Under the pieces are notes generated by a model. The model searched no databases. It had not been told where the DNA came from and saw only the letters and a program-made list of their open reading frames with translations. Both the position numbers and the translations under genes were made by a program. Of a stretch of 64,000 nucleotides of DNA, positions 11,663 through 25,400 are shown in pieces. The stretch is taken from NCBI GenBank assembly GCA_963922205.1, contig CAWUHX010000014.1:990001-1054000 (forward strand), read 5' to 3'. This DNA is from Romanomermis culicivorax. Lineage: Eukaryota; Nematoda; Enoplea; Mermithida; Mermithidae. Position 1 is the first letter of the stretch, and every line of letters starts with the position of its first letter.

Positions 11663-12345
11663 TCTGAAATTTTTAGGAGGGTACAGGCGTGGACCTTAGT
11701 GTTTTAGCATTTTGTGAGGCAAAAAATTCAAAAAAAGTTGACCAAAAAATTTTTTGCATAACAAATTTTCCAGTTTCAAAACCCTTGTGGAAGTTTATAC
11801 CCCCATGTCCCCTCTCACACATGTTTGCTTCCAACTGTGTTAAACATTTTTACTGAATTTGGTGTCAACAAAAGGAATCAACTGAGGGAAAGTGGCACAT
11901 AAAATCCCATTCAGCTTTTTTAGAAAAAGAGATGCTGCACAAAGTCTTCTATGAACTGAATTGATTGTACAAAATACGTTTCATCCGCTCATTTCATATA
12001 ACATATCGTATAGAATTCACTCTGTAGGTTCTACTGATTCCAAGCTACAAAGAAACATATTCTCTTCTATTTAACTATTGAACAAAATAGCATCATTCAC
12101 AGTTTCTGGATTTAAACTGAAATTTGCAGAAAGATTGCTTTTTGCGGGATTGCATATAGGAAGCAGTTTCATCCATCTTTGTTGCTCCGATCTTGCTTTC
12201 AAAAAAGTCTGCCCTGGGAGTGCGAGTAGAGTCAGGGAGGACCAGGTACGGGATTTCGCGCACAGTCCTAATTTAGGCAGGTTTAAATTCATTTTTGTAT
12301 ACTCTACCCTGTTCTCCCATTTGCAGATCGGTGCCTAATCACTGT
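11663..12345. other. Extra block inside J1, nothing recognised
   Basis: This stretch is missing from the otherwise matching element at 53290-54262, so it is either an insertion in this copy or a deletion in the other. I see no transposon ends and no gene. A short frame of 73 codons on the minus strand has no recognisable motif. Confidence 0.45.
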
Positions 12346-12351
12346 AACCAA

Positions 12352-12740
12352 ATCCCAGTTGCACTAAAGGGGTCTGAGCTCGAGCTCAAGGTAATCTCAA
12401 ACAAAAAGGCCACTGGGTTTGATCTCAAGTTCAGTACAATTTGAATGTCATCCGGATCATAACAAGCTCAATGTCAAGATTATCCCCAGCTCGAGCTGTC
12501 AGGTTGCACTAAAATTTTCACATAATTTTCTTATCTCTAAAGCATATAAATATAAAAATTTCTGCAATTCCCAAACCCGAACTTAAACCTCAGTTTTAGT
12601 TGATCCTGAAGTGAGTATGTTTTGTGCATTGGAAGAAAATAATTTGGACATTGTGAATAGCTTAAACTCAGGATCATCAATTTAATCCCGATGTTGAGAT
12701 TATCCTCATGTTGGGTTAGTGCAACGAACCTCAGGTTCCT
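12352..12740. mobile_element. Element H: MITE with GTTGCACTAA ends
   Basis: Bounded by AGTTGCACTAAAGGGGTC and GGGTTAGTGCAAC, which are inverted repeats. The interior is rich in palindromes (GAGCTCGAGCTC, CAGCTCGAGCTG) and paired words (TTGATCCTGAAG / CTCAGGATCATCAA). A second copy lies inside J2 (about 53650-54030, reverse). Confidence 0.6.
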
Positions 12741-13144
12741 TTATAGTTCTGAAAATGACTATAATATGCCTCTCTCACTATTTTTCAGCTAGTGTGAAAG
12801 GCAGGAGTTTTGAATTGGTCAGGAGTTATAATGCTATCGGTTTATCATTTCTTTACACTTGAAGTCAGGTGCATATAATTTTCAAATAGAAAAATTTTAC
12901 TGTAGTGGATGCCAGATGAAGGACAAAATGCACGATGCTGCAGAATATACTTTTCCACAGACATAGAAAATTTTTTTGAGAAAGAATGAAAATCCAATAT
13001 GAAGAAAGTGAATTTTTTCCAACTTTGACCCATGTTCTCAAAAGTCTCGTCCACTTCTTTTTCTAGCATGGCAACTATCGAAGCAAGTATATTCTCCTTT
13101 CTTCTGCCCCATCATGGCATTTTTTAATAAACTAGTATACATAA

Positions 13145-16100
13145 TATTTGGCCAGCAGCAAGATCAAATCACCTGCTTTCCTTTTTGTATCCGGCGATTC
13201 GTTTCCAACTTAACCAAGAATTATGCCTTTACTGTTCAAGTGTTGGCACATAACTGATTTCTTAACAAATTGTTTTTTCAACTGACACCATAATTGCTAC
13301 ACTGCTTTGCATTCACAGGTTGTATATGTTATGACTTCTTCGTTTTTACAGTGCATACATTCTCCAGATTCTTTCAATTTGTATTTTTTAGTAAAGAATT
13401 TGTAATTAATATATTGTGCAGGATTCTCAACTGGAATCGTCTGTATTTGTTTGGTATTTTTTCTTCCTGCAGTACTCTCCATGCTTGTCCCATTTGTGAC
13501 ACTGTCACTGTTGGAAATATTTTTTCCCATGCTAGCTCTCCTTTAGGCTTACTTGCTTTTTCATGCTTCATATTCCTTTCAATACCCTTTATTTGTCCTA
13601 CATTTAACTCTGGTGTTTCAAAAATCCATTCATTCTTTTTTATCTTTATTGTTCTCAACAGTGCTTTCCAGTTCTTCGGTATCACATGGACTACTTCAAT
13701 GTAATCGAACTATACAATGGTATACCCGTCTTATTTCAAAGCTTCTTGGTTTTTGATAGCCCAATTTTGGTCTAACCAATGAAAAAATATTTGTATTTCA
13801 AAATGTCCAGACTTCCGATAAACATTGATTTTTTTCCACTAGTGAGGAATCCATTATTGTTTATTCTCTGGATTAGTACCTGTTCTGGCATCACTATCTA
13901 AATACAAAAATTTGTTGTAATATATCTTATTGTTTAAATCACTTGTTCAAAGAAAGGCCAGATGCTTTCATCTGAAGTTTTCAGTCTAAAATATGTGCTA
14001 ATAATTTCCTGCAATCCCCCTATTTTATCAAGGCAACTTGTTCCTATTGGCTTCCATTCTCCAGGAGAATTAATCAATCCCGATATCCTTTTAGCCTTCA
14101 GTGAGATTACAACCACCTCCATATCTGGCATTTTGACTCCTCCCTTATTATAGTCTTGTATCATCACATTTGCTTTTACTTTTGTTTTTGTATTATTCCA
14201 CATAAAACTGTTTTGCATTTTCTTCAATTTTTAATTTTTCTTCTTCAACAGTGAAGTTAACCAGGCTATAGTTTAACTTCGAGATTACTAGATAGTTACA
14301 AATTGTTACTTTTCCATAGAAAGTTAAGTTTCTGCCTGCTCATGTATTGCATATTTTTTGACACTTTTCCACCTTGTCAGTAAAGTTTTTTTTCATGCAT
14401 GATTTTTTGTCATAAGAAAAATGTATTCAAAATAAATTTATTGTGCTAACAACTGAGCATTTCCCAAGTTTCTCTTTTCTGTTTTTGTTTTCTCCAAGTC
14501 CCAATACTTTTGTTTTTTTTATTTATTTTCGGTCCTGATACATTTGAGAATGAAGCAATATGGTTGAGTGTATCTTCTAGGTCATGTTCATTATTGACTA
14601 AGATTGTTGTGTCATCTGCATACATTGAAACTTTGTGCACTTGTTCTCCAATGAGTATGCCTCTGTATGATTTTGATTGTGTCAGACGAATTGCCATATG
14701 TTCCATTGCACAGATAAATAAGTAAGGTGAGATAGGGAAACCTTGTCTCACTCCTCTTTCAAGTTAAAATATGTTTGTTGAGTACCCTTGGTTGACCACT
14801 ACTGCTTCTGCTTTGTTATAAGTGTTTGGAACCAAGACTTTTGCAGTGCTTTCATTATGAAGTTTCTGTTTAGCGAATTGAAGGATTTTTCTATATCTAA
14901 ATCTACTATGTATCCTTGAATATTTGAAGAGTCACATAATTCAATTAAGTCCATCAAATACCTAATGCCTTCCACTATGTAGCAATTTGGAACAAAACCT
15001 TTTTGATCTTTGTTTATAATTGTTTTCATCAAGGTATTCAGTCGTGAGGCCATTGTCTTTGCTAGAATCTTTACATTTAGTAGTGATATAGGCCTCCAAT
15101 TTGACAAATCTAAATTATCCTTATTTGGCTTTGGTAATAATGTAATTATGCTTCTCTTCTGGGAATCAGTCCTTTTTCCCTTTTCTAAATTAATTTTTAA
15201 ACACTCCAGCAAGGGTTTCTTTATGATGTCCCAAAAATTCTCGTAAAGTTCAACGGTTAACCCATCATTGCCAGGGGATTTCCCATTTTTAATGGAATTC
15301 AAAGTATTCAAGTATTCCACACCACCTATGTCTTTTTCCAACATTTCTTTTTCTAATTCAGTGATTTGTGGATATATTTCCATATTTTCTTATGTAAAAT
15401 AATATTCTTGCTCCACTTTGTCAACTTTTCTCGCCTGATACAATTCCTTGTAATATTCGAACATTCTTTCTAAGATCTTTTTCAAATTTTAGATTGTGCT
15501 TCCATTATTACTTTTCAATTGACTTATGCTCTTCTTATTTTAGTTTCTTTTTTCCATATTCATAAAATATCTTGTTGGCTTTTCACCCATTAAATTTCAT
15601 CTTATCTTGACTTTTTCCAGATCAAATTTTGCTTTTCTTTCCATTATCAAATCATTTATGTTTTTAATTCTATGTATTTTTCCTTTTCCCTCTCAGTTTC
15701 ACCTTCATCCATTTTTCCCTGCAAGATTTGTGTATCTTTTCTCAGCTCAGATTCAAAGCTCTTGGATTTCATAGCTTTTTGTTTTGAGTATTTTATTGTT
15801 TCCATTTTGATTTTGAATTCAGTATACTCCCAGGTTTTTGCAGCATCTGCTTTATTTTCTCCTGTTTCCTTCAGAATTTTTTTGACTACTTCAGCCAGCA
15901 ATTTTTCATGTACCTCATCTTCTGTTAGGGTGTTTTTGAAGTGCAAAAAGCCTAGGCCTCGTTTTTTGAAGATTCTACTTGTTAGTTGAAAACACATTCC
16001 ACAGCAATCTGAAGGCATTCCACACATAAAGTAGCACTGGCACACTTCATTAATTGATTCTTCAAATGCAAAACAGTAATCTAACCTACAATCAACTGAT

Positions 16101-16690
16101 GATTTATATTGATACTATGTGAACCATTTTTTGGCTGGGTTTTTACTTCTAAATGTATCTACCAAATCACAGTTCATTAGAAACTGTCAGGATTTTGAAG
16201 TTGATCTACCTTTGTTTTGTAGATTTTCTTCAGTTTTGTCCAACTTATGGTCTAGAGTCAAATTAAAATCACCTCCAAGAATAGTAGGGAGACCTTTCTT
16301 GTTAAAGTTTTTTAGTTTATCAAAAATCTCATCCCAGAAATGCTGTTGCTCTTTCTCTTTGACCGGTGCATATACATTGACTAAAATTAAAGATCAACCA
16401 TCCAGTCTTAATTCTAGAAAGATGTATCGGCTTTTTGTATCTCTATAACTCTGGACAACTGAATGCATGAAAGTATTGCTCATCAGTATCACAACCCCTT
16501 TACTATTTTTTTCTCCATTTGAAAAATATATTACCACAACAACATTCAAGCCTCAATTGGTTTTCTATCAATTTAACAGTATGTGTTTCCTGTAGAAAAA
16601 TGATGTCACAATTTTTACAGTAACTGAATATTGTCTTCCTTTTCATCTCTAAATTGACCATCTTTAACATTTAATTAAAAAAACTTTCAT
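13145..16690 (-). mobile_element. Decayed L1/Tx1-type LINE: endonuclease, reverse transcriptase and C-terminus
   Basis: A non-LTR retrotransposon on the minus strand, reading from about 16690 down. AP-endonuclease motifs: CDIIFLQETHT (near 16610), then VNVYAP and LGGDFNLTLD (16390-16250). A linker with MPSDCCGMCF follows (near 16010). The reverse transcriptase lies at 15383-14446, with NGKSPGNDGLTVELYE, NWRPISLLN, QKGFVP, DLDIEKSFNSLN and the catalytic YADDTTILV. A C-terminal part includes GGVKMPDMEV (near 14120) and a Cys-rich CMHCKNEEV end (near 13340). Several frameshifts and stops separate the blocks, so it is inactive. The GGxKMPDxE block points to the L1/Tx1 side of LINEs. Confidence 0.85.
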
Positions 16691-17055
16691 TTTTAAGAGA
16701 TAAGAATTGGTACACTCTCAGATCTATCCTTAACTTCTCTTCTCATCTTATTTTTGTGTGCTAGACACCCACATGTTTAAATCTTTAAACAAAAGAAAAC
16801 TTTTCTGAAATTTCCTTTTGTTATGTCTTGAAAAAAAACACTGAACACATTCTGAACAGAGCTCAAGTATAAATTATGATAGAAGGTGCTCAAAGATGGT
16901 GCATCTGCTTAGTACTCCATCTAACTAAAGTTATCCCATTTAGCTAGAATTGTTAATTAATTTAACAAAGAACACAATATGATTAACAAATAAGACAGAA
17001 AAAATGATAATTTTATTACTTTTAATATATTTTCAATCATCCATTTTTTCTGTTT
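16690..17055. other. No gene seen
   Basis: AT-rich stretch between the 5' end of the minus-strand LINE and the Polinton fragment. It may be the LINE leader. No motif or repeat partner found. Confidence 0.4.
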
Positions 17056-20000
17056 TTGATGCTTTACTTCCGGATGACTTTTTGTAAGGTCATCAAGCTA
17101 AATAACAGACGGTTTGCTGTCCTTATTGAAAGTTCCCAAATTACGAAGATAACCAGCAGATGTCAATTTCATTTCATATATCAAAAAAAAAATCTTCAAC
17201 TGATGTGGAAAACTTTTGCTGCTCATCAATATTTAAAACACAACGATTTCCTGAAAGACATTGCATCATTCAAATCCATAATGACAATAATTTGTGTTTT
17301 GCTAGAGCTCTCGTAGTTGCTAGAGCTTATATTCATAAAAAAGATCCGAACACAGTGTACAAGTGGGAAAGTACACTAAAGTCTAATAAGAGAAATGTAT
17401 TGCAAACAAGGCTCACTAAACAAATGATGACCCAAGCAGGTTTAGCTAATTATCAAGGGTCTTGCGGATTTTATCACTGGGAAAAACTGCAAGCTGTTCT
17501 ATTACCTGATTATCAAATCAAAATGTTCAGCAAAGAACCGTTTAAGGATTTAATATTTAGAGGTTAGCATGTTTTTACTTTTTTGTTATTGTTTGCACAT
17601 TTACAGTTTTAAGTACCTGAAGCAATGCATGTTTTGAATATTCACCACCATGACAATTATTACTCCATCATTACAAAGATGCCTGGTTTTTTTGACTGCA
17701 GTTACTTTTGTCCTTATTGTGATTTAGCCTACAATAACAAAGTGGAACATAGATGCATAAACTTTTGCCCTCTGTGTTACAATACATCCCCATGTAATCA
17801 ATTTAATGCTCCAAAATGCAAAGATTGTCACTGATATTTTGAAAATGATGAGTGCTTGCTTTGCTTGACACAAAGTTGCTTTTACTCAAAAAGGACAATC
17901 GAAACATCATAAAATTGGGGTATCTATTTGTGACCGTTTCAAAGTGTGCGAGCAATGTGATACACTGGTTCAATGAGTGCATTCTACGACTCATAACTGT
18001 GGTTATTTTGAATAAAAAATATGCAATAAGAGTGTATCAAAAAAAGTCTTAGATAGGCTATTATTATTTTTATTTTTATTTAAAAATTTTTATATTTTGT
18101 GACACTTATGTTTTATGCAACCTGTTGGTAGTGAGCGAATTCAGGAGGAAAATGTATTTCAAACAAATGACGAGGATGTTAATTATGACAATACTTGCCT
18201 AGTTGATGATGAAACAGGAATTACCAATAAGTGTCGGATTAATCAAAAATTTGTTCTTTATGATTTTGAGACAATGCAGGAAAAAGTTTTAAGACAAATG
18301 GAAATAGGCAATGTATTTTAACATGAATTTCAGTATGCGATCAGTGTCATCAAAGCAAAAGAGATTTTTGTTCCAATACTTGTGGTCAATGCAAGTGCAT
18401 ATTCAAAAGATCGACATGTCTAAATGATTTCTGTGAGTTGCTTTTTGGAAAAGATATGAAAAACATTACAGCCATAGCACATAATTCTCGAGGGTTTTAT
18501 GGTCAGTTTATAACGCGTTTTTTGTACTGTAATGGTCATCATAAACTAAATATTTTTAATAAGGGTAAATTAGTGACTTGTTTTACAGTTTTTCATTTTC
18601 ATTTTCATCTATTTATTTATTTATTCATTTATTTATTTATGCAGGGTTGGAATTGATGTGTATCAAAGTATGATCAATAAAGAAATTTGATTCTTTTAAC
18701 TTTCTGCTAATGCCTCCAGTGGCTCTACTGAAAACATTTGGAATAAGTGAAATATGTAAAGGATATTTTCCACATTCCTTTCATAGAAAGGAAAAATATG
18801 GATATATCAGACCATACCCATCACCTGACATGTATGGTTACAATGCTATGAAACCTGCAGCTCCTGCAGCATTTTTGGAATGGTATAAGAAAAAATTGAA
18901 GCAGTAAGTTTGTAAAATTACATAAGTTTTTGCATTCAGGGCTGTAATCTTTTTAGGAGTGTCAATTTAACTTTGACAAGGAATTACTCGATTACCATCG
19001 TAGGGATGTGCAAGTTTTATGGCAGTGTTGTATGAAAGTCAGGGATGTTTTTATTGAGCAAACAGAAGTTGATCCTTTTGAAAAATCAATAATTATTGTC
19101 AGCACTTGTAATCTTGTTTTCTGGTGTTAATTTTTAAAACCGAATAGTATTGGAGTGATACTGTACAAAGGTTATGGTAAAGAGGAAAGGCAGTCTGTTA
19201 TTGCCTTAGAATGGTTAAAATGGTTAACCTATAAAAATGAAAAATTGTATATACAACAGAAACTTAATGGTCATGAAGTTCAAATTGGAAAATACAAGGT
19301 TGATGGTTCATCAGATAGTTTTGTCAAAATTTTAAAAATTTTAATATCTATATGTTTGTTTGTTTGCTTGTCAAAAGGAACAAATGTTTATGAATTTTAT
19401 GGTTGTTATTGGCACAGTTGTCCAAAACGTATGAAAAATAGACATCAATTAACAGCTAATAATGATACAAAAGCAAGTGATGCCTATGAGCCTACACTGA
19501 ATCATGCTATGAAACTTCAAGCAGCCAGTTATAATGTACTTAAAATGTGGGAATGTGAACTGTTACAACAAAATCATTCAAATCCTGAAATGAAAACATT
19601 TTTCGATACAGTTGAAATACCTGAACCTATAAACTCTGGAGAAGGTAAAATTTTAACATATATTCTGTTTCATTTTGTCAAAAGTTTCGTTGTTGTTGCC
19701 GTGTAGTTGTACTAATGTCATAAAATTATACCACAAAATTAAGTACAATGAAGATTTAACACCTCTAGAAAAGATCAATTATGTGGATGTGTACAGCTTA
19801 TACACATTCATCAACAAATATAGGAAATATCCCACAGGTCATCCAAAAATCCTGACTGAAGTTTTGAAGAGGTCAGATCAACTTCCCAACCTTATGAAGG
19901 TTTGATCAAATGTAGGGTTTCCACCTCGCAAAATCTTACATCCTGTTCTACCATATTTACATGGTGGTAAATTGCTTTACCTTTGTGCATAACTTGTACA

Positions 20001-20203
20001 CATGATTCACAAAAGACCACATGAATCATAATGAAGAAGACCATGCATTAAATGGTACATGGGTTATGGTAGAATTATACAAAGCTTTAGAAAAAGGATA
20101 TAAGGTATATTGTTACTGTAATTATAATAATTTGCCTTTGTATGCAAATATTTTCATTTTCTGTTTTAGATCCTCAAGATTTTTGAAGTTTGGCATTACG
20201 ATC
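17056..20203 (+). mobile_element. Polinton/Maverick DNA polymerase B fragment (copy 2), 5' part included
   Basis: The fuller copy of the broken Polinton polymerase. N-terminal blocks not visible in copy 1 are HNDNNLCFARALVVARAYIH (near 17275), MMTQAGLANYQGSCGFYHWE (near 17430) and a double zinc-binding stretch, YFCPYCDLAYNNKVEHRC with FCPLC (17700-17780). The exonuclease and first palm motifs follow at offsets of +18168 from copy 1. Candidate introns are 18565-18644, 18904-18956, 19645-19706 and 20105-20169. Frames shift repeatedly and the DTDS palm motif is missing, so no functional polymerase is encoded. The fragment ends where the segmental duplication starts (20204). Confidence 0.8.
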
Positions 20204-20534
20204 ACGCAGAAACCAAGGGAACCTTCCGCCAACAAGCCTTGACCTTAGAAATCGACTTTGTAGTGGTCCACGCCAAGGTACACCTTTGATTGGCTAGGTT
20301 CAGAAATTTTCTTCCTCTTATGTGCCGCCCCTTTGATTTTTCTCAAGATGTGATCTTTAATTTCTTAGATGGGATATCCATCTTTTCTCACGATGGGATT
20401 TTGTTTTTTCTTGGAAATGAAATCTTGATTTTTTAGTATGATATCTTGATTTTTTAAAGATCATCTTGAAAAAATGCGAACACAGCGCATGCAAAAGTTC
20501 AAAAGGGCAGCGATGCTGGCTATACCCTAAGCCT

Positions 20535-20758
20535 GTGTTTATACTTCAGGCGCAGAGTCCTACTTGCGGGATTCTCCTTGCTAGGTACTCCGCACAAGAG
20601 AAATAGAGCTAGCTTGGCTGGTTGGTCTGTGAGATCCTCTTTATCAAGGGAGGTAAATAGAACATACCAGTTCCATCAAGTGCTATAAAAATTGGAAGAA
20701 ACATACAAATCAATCAATACAGTTTTTACTGTAGGGGAACAAATTGACAGAATTTTTT
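20535..20758 (+). repeat. Dispersed repeat family B (copy 2)
   Basis: Identical to 2367-2590; see that member for limits. Confidence 0.65.
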
Positions 20759-21514
20759 CTTTTTTACGGCCTTTCAACATGGATTGGCTTCTCTGTTCCA
20801 TCATGTTCCGCTCTTTGATTTTTCTCAAGATGTGATCTTGATTGATTTCTTAGACGGGATATTCATCTTTTCTCAGGATCTTTATTTTCTCAAGATGGGA
20901 TTTTGTTTTTTTCTTGGAATCTTGATTTTTAAGATGATATCTAGATTTCTTTCAAGATCATCTTGAAAAAATGCGATTCATATAGAAAAAAATTACAAAG
21001 CACTTAAAAAAGGCGAAAGATCAAAAAAGTCTTACATCTTGATCTAATGCGATGCGTCATGAAATGTTTGCGATACATCTTGATAAATGTCATGCATCAT
21101 GTTGAAAGGTAACGATTTTTTTCAAATAGTCCTCCTCGTATTCCGAAAATTTTCTATTTAAAAACATTTACATCTTTCTTATTGTTCAAAATTATTTTTA
21201 TTCCATTTCATCGTTTTTCTGTACTTCCTTTTCAGTTTCGTCATTGTGTATGTTTTGATCAGTAGCTGTAGACCTCAATTTGGTCATACTTTGGCAACTT
21301 CTCTGCAAAAAAATATTGTTCAAAGCCCGTAAGAAAAATACTGAATATCAAAATCAAAATCATAAAAAAAAGGGTGACTTGAGGTATCGCTATAATCAAA
21401 AGTGTACAGAAGAACTAAGAGACAGTGCTTCAGGGAATTTATGAAATAAAAACACAACAAAGAATAAATGACTTAACTTTCTAACCACCTATACCCATCT
21501 AACCACCTATACCC

Positions 21515-21887
21515 AAGGCCCATCTATACTTTTTTCGCTAAAAAACATACGCAAGCGATTTGCTCTTCAAGTATTGGAGCAGTTTCAGTATATAATACAT
21601 CGCAAGGTAGATATTGAAATTTCCGATCGGAAGATACCCTACACCTTCGACAAGTATCTACTGAGTGCTTTAAATCCAGCGTTGATGCAAGAAACGTAAG
21701 AAACGCAAGATGCTTACAAAATAGCTGATTTCTGCCACACTATGCAAATTTTTTTTGCAAAATATACTTCACTGGATAGAACTCGTCAAGATCTTTCTTG
21801 CGCACAGAGAAAATGAGGGATTCGTTCGATCTTGATCGTTGCAATCACTTGCGACAGATTTTCGAGAAAAAAGTATAGATGGGCCTT
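21515..21887. mobile_element. 373-bp MITE (copy 2)
   Basis: Same element as 3347-3719, with perfect inverted ends starting AAGGCCCATCTATACTTTTT. It lies about 0.6 kb upstream of the start codon of the secreted-protein gene and is absent upstream of the paralogue at 36117, so it could alter the promoter of one copy only. Confidence 0.75.
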
Positions 21888-22494
21888 AAGACACACTGAC
21901 AACCACGCTGACTTCGACGAATATGTTGGCTGCTCTTCATATGAAAACTGTCATTGTCCAGTCTTGTCAAGTTTGGCTAATCTGCATAACATTTGAAAAA
22001 CACTACGTCGTCGATCCCCAACGCTCTTTTCGAAATCGAGTATGATATTGGAGCAATGAAGTGTCTACGTGCATGCACCCATCTTTCACATTCCAACTTC
22101 AAAGCATCGATAGTCGAGCAGGCCCTGCATATGATAATGAAAAAAGTTTGCACCCTATATGAAAATCAAAAACGAATTATGTGCATGAGAGTAGCATAGG
22201 GTTCGAAAAAAAGGCAAATATTCTTTGTCAGGCAGACCTTGTGTGTAGGCTCTGCTGAAACAGTTTCTACAGTAGACAAAATCAAAAGCGATGATAGCAT
22301 ATCGTTCGATACCGGCAAACAGTTTTTATGAATGTATTTCTCTTAACTAAGCAGTTTTGTAACATGCCATATTATGTCAATATACGAAAAAGTTATGCAA
22401 GTTATATAACTGACTTTAATTTTCATTTACTAATTCATATTTCATCATTTTTCTACTGCTTGATTCGATATTTTTTCAACAGAGTCATTCAAAA

Positions 22495-25400
22495 ATGCGT
22501 TCTTGTATAATGATTACCGCGACGATCATCGCCTTCATGGTATAATTTGCTAGAATTTCACCTTTACAATTATCATTTGATTCTGTTTCAATTTAGGCTA
22601 CATTTGTCTACTCAATGCCCGTTTCTAGTGGTAAGCTCCTTTTATAAAATGCATAACTTGGGATTATTCTACTTTTTTGTATTTATGGGGGGTTGATAGG
22701 CTCGTTTCTGTTACGCTTTTGGGCTGAAAATTCATGATTTGTTCTCAGTATTTTAGTTGAATTTGTGAGCAATAAATACCCAAAGGTTTATGGATATTGT
22801 TTTCCTCGTAATTATTCTCATAATTTTACCTCAATAACGTTCCAAAATTTAAAAATACTCAAATCTGCAGTCAAGAATTTCTTAGGAGTCAGATGCTCCC
22901 AAATGTAGCCCCATACACATGTATGCCTACATTACGACTAACTCCTGATACTCTTGAAATGCCGCTGTATTTGGTTTATAAATAATTTGATTGTTCTAGA
23001 TGAGTACAATCACGAGGAAAATGCGGAAAAAATCGGTACCCTTGAAGAAGAATTAGAGAAAGGTCGCGAAGTGTGTAATAAGGATTTCATTGAGAGTAAG
23101 TTTTATTAAGTTTTATCATCGATATGTGTCGGATCTACGACAAAATGTCTCCAACAAAATATCCCCAACATATTACTATGATCCCCACACAAAATTTCTC
23201 CGTACAAAATATCCACACGAATGATCTCGAAACAAAATGTTCTCGTGCAAAATGTCTCCAACACAAAATGTCTCCATCAAAACGTCTATTTACGAAAATA
23301 TTTCCAACTTATGGTCCCGGAACAGCAAAGGTATTCGTGGTCTTATTGGGGAAAAGGTTTTCGACTATCAGGAATTCAATGTATGCGGTCACTTTACATA
23401 AAAAATTATTCCGGGTGTAAACAAGCGTGTTTTCGGGATTTTTTGGTAAAGGAGTTTTCAACCGCGAGGGAATTCAACAGATGCTGTCGCTTTACACAAA
23501 AAATATCCTGAGTGTAAACAAATGCATTTCTGCGATTTTTGGACTGAGGGGTTTTCGGCTATGTAGAATTTGATAGATGCGGTCAAATCACACAAAAAAC
23601 TATCCTGAGTGTAAACAAATGTATTGTATTTCAAAGTTTACCGCCGTGACTGTGTTGGGCGATACTAGGGGAGTAGAAAGTATAGCCGACGATCCGAATT
23701 TGTATAACGTGCGGGGCGATACAAGAGGCTCACTTTCCAAGAATGCCTAACAACTCTGTGAAGGCTGGCACAGAATATTGCTTCAATTATTTGGCGCCCA
23801 GCACCCCTCAACTCGGAATTTCATTCAAGCATTACAGTGGGACCAAAGCATCAACCAAATGAAAATTGAACAGTATGTTGCTGGTTAGCGGCCACTGCCT
23901 AGCGAGCGAAAGTATCGAGTGCAGAACGAATTGATTCTTGTTTTTGGTCGTTTTGATCATGCATGGCTCGGTGCAGGACAAAATGATGCAGTCATGATTA
24001 TCTAAGAGACTTATCCCACAATTATAACTTTTAATAATTTTTGAATATTTTTAACAAATGTAAACAAAATGTAGAGTGACCATATCTGTTGAATTCTCAA
24101 TGATCAAGAACCCTCAGCCCAAAAATCGCAGAAATGCATTTGTCTACACTAAGGATAATTAGTGTGTAGAGTGACCACATCAGTGGATTTCCCTTGGATT
24201 GAAAACTCCTTCCACCAAAAAATTCCGAAAATTCGTTTGTTTACACCCCGGATATTTTTTGTAAAGTGATCACATCCATTGAATTCCCCACAGTCGAAAA
24301 CCCCTTCTAATCCATTCTGCCAAAAAATCACGAAAATATGCTTGTTCACTTCCGGATTAATTTTTTGTGTAAAGTAACCACATCCATTGAATTCCTCGCG
24401 GTCGAAAACTCCTTCCACCAAAAAATCACAAAAATGCTCTTGCTTACACCCCAGATAATTTTTTGTGTAAAGTATTGCGTTCATTGAATTCCCCGTGATC
24501 GAGCCTCCTTTCGCCAAAAAATCACGAAATCTGCTATATAGTCAGCCTATAAATATATTGTGAAGTGCTAAAAAACGATTAGCCTAGAAAAGCTGTCAGT
24601 TACAATCCAATCCAACTATATGCTGCTTTGAAAAAAGTCTAAAATTGTTGGTCAGAATTGTCTATTATTTTACTGTTCAATGTCCGCCGCAGATGAAATT
24701 CAAGAATTCGACAGTTTTAAGAGCTCTTTAGTCTGTTTTTTACAAAATGCCACTAAAATGAAAAATTACACAAATATTTGATGACTTATAAATCGCCTAC
24801 ATGAAGCTTTTCCAACAAATTTTTCAGTGAAAAAATTTCCAAGTTCCAGTCAAGTGTCGTCACAAAATTTTTGTTCCATATGACACACGGCTTGGCAGAA
24901 AATGCTGAAAATATAAAATAGTACTTGCTTTCCGGATTCATTATTTGTGAAAAACAGACTATAGTTAACGAACTGCAGTGCTCTATGGTGGTTGCCTACC
25001 ACAACCACAAATTACTTTAGCGCCCTGTTAATTGTTTTTTGGGTTAATTTTTTGCACGGCTTATTGGAGGACATATCTATTCAAGGGCGCCATTTATTGA
25101 AATTTTGCACTTGAACATGTCTCATCTTAACTACATCTTGTTTCTTAATTTTCTAATGAAATTTCAATAAATAGCGTTTCATCGTAAAACCAGCACATAT
25201 TGTTTGTACGAATACAAATCGAACAAATTTTAGCACATTTCATTCAAGACCATAATCATCGAATACAATTTGCGGAATCAACTTTTCTGACTGCATGAGC
25301 CTATTCTCTTTAAGTAATAGACACCTTCCATCATAGCACTATAATTTTCTTAGAAAAACGTTATCATCTTCTGATTCAATTTACATTTAGGACAGATATG

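Larger units (their letters stand above)
11424..13143. mobile_element. Element J1 with ~230-300-bp inverted arms
   Basis: The left arm (11424-11660) starts CTAGTTTATTAGAAAATGC. The right arm (12840-13143) is its reverse complement, with GGGGCAGAAAAAAGGAGAAT and GCTAGAAAAAGAAGTGGAC in both. A second copy lies at 53290-54262. Between the arms are a block of about 680 bp (11663-12345) absent from the second copy and the palindrome-rich element H. Confidence 0.65.

Noticed and set aside
13294-13704. 136-codon plus-strand frame
   Set aside because: Antisense shadow of the LINE C-terminal region on the minus strand.
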